Shown here piece by piece: positions 58,266 to 64,000 of a stretch of DNA of 64,000 bases (positions are counted from its first letter, which is position 1; each line of letters begins with the position of its first letter). Source of the DNA: Planctomycetota bacterium. Its GTDB lineage: Bacteria > Planctomycetota > MHYJ01 > WSZJ01 > JACPWG01. Below the pieces are notes generated by a model that saw only the letters and a program-made list of their open reading frames with translations, did not search any database and had not been told where the DNA came from. The translations under genes were made by a program, and so were the position numbers. Location: the NCBI GenBank assembly GCA_016197205.1, contig JACPWG010000183.1:1-64000 (forward strand). The letters are read 5' to 3'.

Positions 58266-59576
58266 TCAAGCGCGGCCGACGGAATGGTAGGTGAAGCCGA
58301 GGCGCTTGAGCGCGGCGGGATCGAAGAAATTGCGCCCGTCGAGGATCGTGGGATGGCTCATGGTCGACTTGATGCGTTCGAAATCGAGTTTTCTGAATTC
58401 GTCCCACTCGGTGACAAGCGCGAGACAGTCGGCATCGGCGGCGGCCTCGTAGGCGTCCTTGCAGAACACGACGCCTTTGAGCTGTTCGGAGATCTTCGCG
58501 TCCCGCTGGACGTGCGGAATCGCCTGGGGGTCGTAGGCCTTGACCTTCGCTCCACGCCGGAGCAGCTCGCGCCCGACCTCGATCGCGGGGGACTCCCGGA
58601 TGTCGTCCGTATTGGGTTTGAAGGAGAGGCCGAGGAGGCCGATGGTCTTGTCCTTAAGGACCCAGAGCTCCTTCTCGATCCGGTTGACGAAGCGGATCCG
58701 CTGGTCGACGTTCACGTTTTGGACCTCGCGGAGGATCCCGAAGTCGTAGCGCAGGTCGTGGGCGATCCGGATCAGCGCCTCGACGTCCTTCGGGAAGCAG
58801 TACCCGCCGTACCCGATGCCCGCGCGCAGGAAGCCCTTCCCGATGCGGGTGTCGAGGCCCATGCCGCGGGCCACCTCTTCGACGTCGGCGCCGGTCGCCT
58901 CGCAGACGTTCGCGACGGAGTTGATGAACGAGATCTTGAGGGCGAGGAAGGCGTTGGAGGCGTGCTTGATCAGCTCCGCGCTGTGGATGTCGGTGACGAC
59001 GAAGGTGGAGTTGAAGGGCTCGTAGATCCGGCGCAGGAGGTCTTCGGCGCGCTTGCTTTCGACGCCGATCACGACGCGTTCGGGGTGGAGCGTGTCGGAG
59101 ATCGCCGAGCCCTCGCGGAGGAATTCGGGATTGGAGGCGACGTCGAAGGGGACGTCCTTTTTGACGTATTTCGAAATCGTCATTTTGACCCTCTGCCCGG
59201 TCTGGACGGGGACCGTGCTCTTCTCGACGATGATCCGGTACTCCTCGAGGTGGCGTGCGATCTCGCGGGAGACGGCCTCGATGTAGCTCAGGTCCGGGGC
59301 GCCGCTCGGGAGCTGGGGCGTGCCGACGCAGATGAAGATGACCTCGGCGTCGCGGACGGCGTCGCGGATTTCGGTGGAAAAGCGGAGTTTGCCGGCGTCC
59401 ACATGCTTGAGGACCAGCTCTTCGAGGCCGGGCTCGTAGATGGGCATCTTGCGGCCGCGGAGGGTTTCGATTTTCCTCACGTCGTTGTCGACGCAGACGA
59501 CCTGGTTGCCGTACTCGGCGAAACAGGCCCCGGTGACCAGTCCGACGTGCCCTGTGCCGATGATGCTGAGCTGCAT
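58266..59576 (-). CDS. ugd: UDP-glucose 6-dehydrogenase
   Basis: A 436-residue NAD-dependent UDP-glucose/GDP-mannose dehydrogenase. It has an N-terminal Rossmann motif (SIIGTGHVGLVTGACFAEYG), EKSTVPVQTGQRV, the active-site GYGGYCFPKDVEAL with Cys260, and a C-terminal domain (LGLSFKPNTDDIRESPAIEV). UDP-glucuronate would feed cell-surface polysaccharide or LPS modification. It follows lptD by 48 bp on the same strand. Confidence 0.95.
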   Translation of the reverse strand: MQLSIIGTGHVGLVTGACFAEYGNQVVCVDNDVRKIETLRGRKMPIYEPGLEELVLKHVDAGKLRFSTEIRDAVRDAEVIFICVGTPQLPSGAPDLSYIEAVSREIARHLEEYRIIVEKSTVPVQTGQRVKMTISKYVKKDVPFDVASNPEFLREGSAISDTLHPERVVIGVESKRAEDLLRRIYEPFNSTFVVTDIHSAELIKHASNAFLALKISFINSVANVCEATGADVEEVARGMGLDTRIGKGFLRAGIGYGGYCFPKDVEALIRIAHDLRYDFGILREVQNVNVDQRIRFVNRIEKELWVLKDKTIGLLGLSFKPNTDDIRESPAIEVGRELLRRGAKVKAYDPQAIPHVQRDAKISEQLKGVVFCKDAYEAAADADCLALVTEWDEFRKLDFERIKSTMSHPTILDGRNFFDPAALKRLGFTYHSVGRA

Positions 59577-59624
59577 GGATCGCGTTCTCCCTCGGGGGAC
59601 TGCTGATTTGAGATTTGGGATTTT

Positions 59625-62141
59625 TTACGGCGTCCGGTCGTACCCGACCCCGTTGATGATCTTGCTCCGCGACTTGCCGTTCACCCTCGGCGTGATCGCG
59701 AACCCCGCCGTGAGGTCGTCCGTGCCGCGGTCGATGTGGACGAAGAGCTCCGCGTCGAAGTCGTGCACGTCGCGCGCAAAGGAGATGCTGTGTTTCAAGA
59801 AGGCGTTCTTTTCGAAATCGAAGCTCTCCTGCGCGCGGACGTACCATTTGTCGGAGGCCTGCCAGGACACCGAGGCGATCACGGCGCTCGTGAGCCCGCG
59901 GATGTAATGGTTGGACACGCCGACCGTGATCCAGCCCGCCGGGTTCGCGGTCACGCCGGACGTCCAGCTCTCCACCTTGCCGTTCTGCGGGTTCCATTCC
60001 ACCTCGGTCGAGGCCGAGTAGGGCAGGTCGGGCGTGAAGGTCGCGTCCCAGTGGAGGTTGGACCACTCGTTCTGGTCGAAGCCCCCGCCGACCTCCGGCG
60101 TGCTCGTGATCCAGTTCATGGGGTAGAGGAAGTTCTGCGGGCGCACCGCGGAGGTGTCGCGGCCCGGGTCCGGGTAGTACTCGACCTCGAGCCCCGTGCT
60201 CAGGAACTCCAGCGTCTGGTAGGCTTCCTTGCCGTCCGCGCTCCGCCGGAGCCGCTGCGTCTGGAACCGGTGGCGCCACTCCAGGGCGACCTCCGCGAAG
60301 TCGTCCGCGGCGTCGACCGTGTCGAAATTGTGCAGGTCCTGGAATCGTTCGCTCGAGCCGAAGTTCGCGGTGGGGCGCACGTCGAGGGAAGTGATGTGCC
60401 GGAGGCCGTGGAGGCCGAGGCCCGGGCTCTCGACGTCGAACACCCGGTTGGCCTGCAGGTAGCAGCGTACGCCCGCCGAGGCCAGGAAGCGGTTGAGGGG
60501 GCCGTTTCCGCTCGCGTCCTCGTCGTAGGCCGTCACGCGTCCGCCCACGAAGGGGAGGACCTGCACGGGCCCGGCCGAGAGCGGGTACGAAAGCTCGTGG
60601 TAGGTGTCGAACCGGACCGACTCGAAGAGCCGGGCGTCGCCGGCGATGTCGGGGTTGAAGCGCACGTACGCCAATTCGTTCAAGGTCGTGTAGTAGAGCT
60701 TCTCCTCGACGAGCGGCTGACCGATCCAGCGCGCCCCGATGCGTGGGAGGTACTCGACCTCCTCCAGGAATTCGTTGATTTTCACCTTCGCGTCCAGCGT
60801 CCCTCCGAAGTTGCCGTCCACGTACCGGAGGTAGCCGTAGGTCTCCTGCTCTTTCCCCTCCTGGAACTCCCGCTTGAAAAACTCCGGCAGGAAGAAGCGA
60901 TCGCTGAGGAAGGACAGCTCCGCGTCGAAACGCAGTTTGTCGGTGACCTGGGTGCGGCTGAAGAGGCGCAGCCGTCCGCGATCCTCCTGGGCCTGCGGGA
61001 GGAACTGCTGGTCGAAGGAGCGGCTGGCATCGGGCCCGTCGTCGTGGATGTAGTAGGAGTTGAGGTACCCCGTCGTGCGGTCGACTTCGAGGTCGAGGTC
61101 GATGCCGGCGCCGATCCCGCGCTTCTCGAGGTAGTCCACGTTGAGGAGGAGGTCGCCCCACTTTTTTGTTTTCGGGGTCCCGTCCTTGTCGAGCACGGGC
61201 TTGCCGTTCTCGTCCAGCACTTTGCGCTTCAGGGCGAGCCCCCAATCCGTGCGGACGACGTGCCCGAACTGCGAGGACTGCGAGATGGACACGGCCCGGA
61301 GGGGATAGCTCTGGCCGATGCGGAACCAGTAGTAGGGGATGTACAGGAGCGGAAAGCCCGAGGTCTGGGGGATGAGGTGGGCGAAGCTCGCCTTGCCGCC
61401 GCGCGCCTCGTCCCGTCGGAAGTCGATCCGCTTCACCTGGAGGGAGACGTGCGGATCGCCGAAGTCGCACTGCGAAATCTCGGCGTTGTCGGCGACGAAC
61501 CGCTCCCGGTCGATCTGCCGGACCTTTTCGGCGCGGATGACGACGGTTGTACCTTTTTTTTCCGTGGTTTGGCGGATGAGGCTGTGGATGGCCTCGCCGG
61601 TATGCTCGCGGAAATTGAGGTAGACCTGGTCGGACTCGATCTGTTCGCCGCCGCGGCGGATCAGGCGGACGTTCCCTTCGGCGTAGACCTCGTCGAAGAG
61701 GATCTTCTCCTCCTTGTCCGCCGCGCCCGGCGGCTCGCCGGCCGCGTCCGTTTCGGGTTCGGGCGCCGGGGGCTTCTCCTGGCTCCAGCCCACGAGGCTG
61801 TCCGCGCGAAGGTAGGTGCCGGCCTGGATCAGCTCCGTGTTGCCGAGGAGGACGGTGACGCGGGTCTCCCCCTGCTTCCAGCTTTGGATGGTCTGGTAGG
61901 TGACGCGGGACTCCTTCTCCTTGACGGCGGGTCCCTGCTTTTCGGGGGGGAGGTCGGTCGTCGCGGGGGCGGCGGGGGCATCGGGCGTGAGTGGGGCCTG
62001 AGGGGCGGCGGGATTCGCCGGCGCGGCGGGGCCCGCCGGTGGCGTGCCCGCGCCGGCGGGCGGCGTGTCCTGGGCGGGGGCCGCGGGCGCGAGAGCCAGC
62101 AGCCCGAGGAGGAGAGCGGTCGCGAGACGCGGCCACTTCAT
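59625..62141 (-). CDS. lptD: LptD/OstA-type outer-membrane LPS assembly protein
   Basis: An 838-residue protein. A signal peptide (ATALLLGLLALAPAAPAQ, about 6-24) is followed by an Ala/Pro linker, a periplasmic OstA-like beta-jellyroll (about 85-260; LLGNTELIQAGTYLRADSLV, VYAEGNVRLIRRGGEQIESD) and a large beta-barrel with many aromatic-ended strands (about 290-838; FPLLYIPYYWFRIGQSYPLR). The order fits LptD, which inserts LPS in the outer leaflet with LptE. Start ATG 62141 is 10 codons inside the longest frame and begins the signal peptide. A near-perfect promoter is at 62181-62208. Homology is by architecture; divergent members without LPS transport exist. Confidence 0.85.
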   Translation of the reverse strand: MKWPRLATALLLGLLALAPAAPAQDTPPAGAGTPPAGPAAPANPAAPQAPLTPDAPAAPATTDLPPEKQGPAVKEKESRVTYQTIQSWKQGETRVTVLLGNTELIQAGTYLRADSLVGWSQEKPPAPEPETDAAGEPPGAADKEEKILFDEVYAEGNVRLIRRGGEQIESDQVYLNFREHTGEAIHSLIRQTTEKKGTTVVIRAEKVRQIDRERFVADNAEISQCDFGDPHVSLQVKRIDFRRDEARGGKASFAHLIPQTSGFPLLYIPYYWFRIGQSYPLRAVSISQSSQFGHVVRTDWGLALKRKVLDENGKPVLDKDGTPKTKKWGDLLLNVDYLEKRGIGAGIDLDLEVDRTTGYLNSYYIHDDGPDASRSFDQQFLPQAQEDRGRLRLFSRTQVTDKLRFDAELSFLSDRFFLPEFFKREFQEGKEQETYGYLRYVDGNFGGTLDAKVKINEFLEEVEYLPRIGARWIGQPLVEEKLYYTTLNELAYVRFNPDIAGDARLFESVRFDTYHELSYPLSAGPVQVLPFVGGRVTAYDEDASGNGPLNRFLASAGVRCYLQANRVFDVESPGLGLHGLRHITSLDVRPTANFGSSERFQDLHNFDTVDAADDFAEVALEWRHRFQTQRLRRSADGKEAYQTLEFLSTGLEVEYYPDPGRDTSAVRPQNFLYPMNWITSTPEVGGGFDQNEWSNLHWDATFTPDLPYSASTEVEWNPQNGKVESWTSGVTANPAGWITVGVSNHYIRGLTSAVIASVSWQASDKWYVRAQESFDFEKNAFLKHSISFARDVHDFDAELFVHIDRGTDDLTAGFAITPRVNGKSRSKIINGVGYDRTP

Positions 62142-62180
62142 GCGTTCGTCCCTGCGGAGCGTCGGAAACAAAAGGGACGA

Positions 62181-62208
62181 ATTATAGCAACGCCGACCCC
62201 CCTGTCAA
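62181..62208 (-). promoter_or_regulatory. lptD promoter
   Basis: On the minus strand perfect TTGACA (62208-62203) and perfect TATAAT (62186-62181) are 16 bp apart, about 33 bases from the probable transcript start to the ATG. This is the best sigma70-type promoter in the window. Confidence 0.85.
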
Positions 62209-62268
62209 CGATCTTGACGGGCGCCGCCCCGTGCCCACCGGCGCCCCGGTCGCGCGCCTCGCCCCCGT

Positions 62269-63042
62269 CTACTCCGCCGGCAACACCTCGAGCACGCGCC
62301 CCAGCGGTGGCGGCTGCGAAAGCAGGTCCCGGTCGGGGCGGCGCAGCACGAAGGAGAATTCCACGCGCCACAGCCACTTGCCCTCCCGCCGCGCTTCGTC
62401 GAGAGCCGGGCGGAGACTCAGGTTCTTGAAGGAGATTTTCTTCGTCTGCCCGGCCGCCAACTCCGCCACCGCGTGCCGGTACGGGCCCGGCCCCGCGATC
62501 CACTCCGAGCGCTCCCAGCTCTCTTCGTAGTCCAGGAGACCGCAGAACTCGCCCGCATCGTGCCGCAGGACCGGCCCGATCAGGTAGCGGACACGGACCT
62601 CCAGCTCCAGGCCCTCGAGCCGCTCCGCCTCCGGATTGACGAGGTACCCGGCGACGTCGAAGAACTCCGGGTGAAGCCCTTCCGCGCTCTGATCCCAGAC
62701 GTCGAGCGTCTGGCTTCGGCCTTCCGTGCCGCGCGCTCGCGGGGCGGCGGCCGGCGGCTCCTGCTCCGGCGCCGTGCAGGCGAACTCGATCCGGTCCACG
62801 AAAACCGTGGTCGGACGCGGCGTGCGAGGCCGCTGGGCGGGGCGGGGCGGGGCAGGCGTCTCGGCCGGGCCCACGGGTTCCGGCTCCGCCCGCGGGGCCG
62901 GCTCCTGGGGCGGCTCGGCCGAGGCGGTCCCGCGGGTCGCCAGGCCCGTGAGCAGTCCGAGCGCCAGGAGCGAGGCGAAGAGAACCGGGGCCCGCGTGCC
63001 GCGTCTCTTCGACGGGCGGGGCCGGGGAGTGGGGGTGCGCAT
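62269..63042 (-). CDS. Secreted protein of unknown function
   Basis: A 257-residue protein with a basic N-terminus and a signal peptide (VLFASLLALGLLTGLATRGT, about 20-39), an acidic Pro-rich linker and a beta-rich domain (TTVFVDRIEFACTAPEQ, LEGLELEVRVRYLIGPVLRH, KWLWRVEFSFVLRRPDRD). Length and composition suggest a periplasmic domain, and the C-terminal pattern is immunoglobulin-like. I do not recognise a family. It lies upstream of lptD on the same strand, 127 bp away, but lptD has its own promoter. Confidence 0.65.
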   Translation of the reverse strand: MRTPTPRPRPSKRRGTRAPVLFASLLALGLLTGLATRGTASAEPPQEPAPRAEPEPVGPAETPAPPRPAQRPRTPRPTTVFVDRIEFACTAPEQEPPAAAPRARGTEGRSQTLDVWDQSAEGLHPEFFDVAGYLVNPEAERLEGLELEVRVRYLIGPVLRHDAGEFCGLLDYEESWERSEWIAGPGPYRHAVAELAAGQTKKISFKNLSLRPALDEARREGKWLWRVEFSFVLRRPDRDLLSQPPPLGRVLEVLPAE

Positions 63043-63113
63043 GCCGGTATTCTAGCGCCGCCGCGCCGCTCGGGCAAGCGGCGACCGCTGTCCGCTGCGC
63101 CAAGCCTTTTCGG

Positions 63114-63141
63114 TTGACTCGGTCCCGCGGCTTCCTATAAT
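63114..63141 (+). promoter_or_regulatory. pspA promoter
   Basis: TTGACT (63114-63119) and a perfect TATAAT (63136-63141) are 16 bp apart, 52 bp before the pspA ATG. No sigma54-type GG/GC element is evident, unlike enterobacterial psp. Confidence 0.75.
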
Positions 63142-63193
63142 AGCCCGCTTCCCATTCGCGGGCGGATCCCGGTCGTATTCGGAGCGTGCAACC

Positions 63194-63937
63194 ATGTTCA
63201 CTCGCCTTTGGCGCGCCATCCGGTCCTTCTTTGGCGCCCTCGTCGGGGCCGCGGAGGACCCGAAGCTCATCCTCGAACAGAACATCCGCGACATGCAGGA
63301 CAAGGTGCCGGAGATCAACACCGGGCTCGCGAAGGCCCGTGCCGGCATCATCCGCCTCGAGGAGGAGGCCGCCGAGTACGAGAAACAGGTGAAGGGCCTG
63401 ACCGGCAAGATCAAGGCGTGTCTCGCCAGCGGCGAGGAGAAGCTCGCCGCCGACTTCGCCGTCCGCCTCAAGACCGCGCAGGAGGCGCTTGCCCGCAACC
63501 AGGAGCAGCATCGCGGCGCGAAGGCCGGCTACGATTCGCTCGTCAAGCTCAAGGAACGCTACATGAGCGAGATGAAGCGCAAGACCGAAGAGGCCATGCT
63601 GGCCATTCGCGAGGCGGACGCCTCCAAGTGGAAGACCGAGCTGGCCGGCGTCTTCGAGAAGTTCGAAGTCGGCGGCGTCGACACGACCCACGACGAGATG
63701 CTGCAAAAGCTCAAGGGGAAGTCCGCGGAGGCCCAGGGCAAGCTCGCCATGGCCGCCGAGACGATCCACATGAAGGACATCGACATGGAGGAGAAGGCCC
63801 GCGAAATGGAAGGCCGGGCGCTCCTCGACCAGTTCAAGCTGGAGATGGGCCTCGCCACGCCCGCCGCCGCGGAGTCCGCCGGCCCCGCGAAGGAAGGCGA
63901 AAAGACCATCGGCCCTGCCGAACGCGCGAAGGGGTAA
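63194..63937 (+). CDS. pspA: PspA/IM30-family membrane stress protein
   Basis: A 247-residue PspA/Vipp1-like protein. The amphipathic N-terminal helix (FTRLWRAIRSFFGALVGAAE) and DPKLILEQNIRDMQDKVPEI begin the family fold; a long Lys/Glu coiled coil follows to about 215, then a short Ala/Pro tail. PspA binds stressed inner membrane and forms ESCRT-III-like rods. The start follows GGAGCG and the promoter is sigma70-like. No PspF gene is adjacent; the next gene begins 7 bp after it. Confidence 0.92.
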   Translation: MFTRLWRAIRSFFGALVGAAEDPKLILEQNIRDMQDKVPEINTGLAKARAGIIRLEEEAAEYEKQVKGLTGKIKACLASGEEKLAADFAVRLKTAQEALARNQEQHRGAKAGYDSLVKLKERYMSEMKRKTEEAMLAIREADASKWKTELAGVFEKFEVGGVDTTHDEMLQKLKGKSAEAQGKLAMAAETIHMKDIDMEEKAREMEGRALLDQFKLEMGLATPAAAESAGPAKEGEKTIGPAERAKG

Positions 63938-63943
63938 CCGTCG

Positions 63944-64000
63944 ATGTCCGACCCGATCGAACGCATGCCCCTGTGGGCCCAGCAGCTCGCGGAGAAATAC
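63944..64000 (+). CDS. Start of a gene cut by the window edge
   Basis: Nineteen codons (MSDPIERMPLWAQQLAEKY) are visible, beginning 7 bp after pspA on the same strand, so the gene is probably part of the pspA operon. Too short to identify. Confidence 0.6.
   Translation, partial: MSDPIERMPLWAQQLAEKY

Noticed and set aside
1..64000. tRNA, rRNA, riboswitch or CRISPR sequences
   Set aside because: Reading both strands I found no sequence I could support as any of these. A covariance-model search would be needed to exclude them fully.

Overview
The window is 64 kb of very G+C-rich bacterial DNA from a Gram-negative (diderm) organism. It encodes an LptD-type outer-membrane protein and lipoproteins. 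It is also rich in eukaryote-like architectures (kinase-TPR fusions, WD40, HEAT, FHA) and in small dispersed palindromic repeats. Together these point to Planctomycetota as the likeliest phylum. This is inference: no rRNA or tRNA gene is visible to confirm it.

Layout. 1-13 kb: a zinc-ribbon Ser/Thr kinase cut by the window edge, two paralogous kinase-TM-TPR proteins, and between them an accessory pocket holding a truncated OLD/ABC-type ATPase with a TOPRIM-like partner, an unknown protein, a decayed kinase-TPR fragment, and a subtilase facing a small propeptide-like protein. 13-18.4 kb: two small membrane proteins, asnS, and a cNMP-binding/patatin-like protein followed by a PycTM-like membrane protein. 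18.5-28.7 kb: FHA-CpaF secretion ATPase, comM, a tRNA-binding protein, an RsbU/RsbV-like phosphatase and STAS pair, an NlpC/P60-like secreted protein, and a beta-propeller fused to a beta-lactamase fold without its catalytic residues. 29-40 kb: transaminase/omega-amidase pair, esterase-TPR protein, ABC ATPase with an AAA-associated C-terminus, PTS IIA protein, and a very large NtrY-like sensor kinase. 40-47.4 kb: HTH-nucleotidyltransferase/HEPN pair, a DUF4062-NACHT-WD40 STAND protein, and a DUF4143 ATPase-nuclease. 47.5-64 kb: mostly core genes: rifampicin-phosphotransferase-like enzyme, GNAT protein, ndk, YkgJ-type protein, HEAT proteins, rplM-rpsI with a clear terminator, lptD-ugd-coaD-HEAT lipoprotein, and pspA.

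How the genes work together. Core genes carry good sigma70-type promoters (TTGACA, 16-18 bp, TATAAT), seen upstream of lptD, pspA, rplM, comM, cpaF, ndk and the ABC ATPase. Signalling is dominated by Ser/Thr kinases, a PP2C/STAS partner switch, and possibly a cyclic-nucleotide sensor next to a PycTM-like membrane protein. Defence-like or conflict-like genes (split ATPase/TOPRIM, HTH-MNT/HEPN, STAND-WD40, DUF4143 ATPase) lie at 4.8-6.6 kb and 40-47 kb. Both areas are dense in dispersed repeats, including a 166-bp inverted-repeat element present three times, a 45-bp tandem repeat, a composite palindromic island, and short REP-like hairpins.
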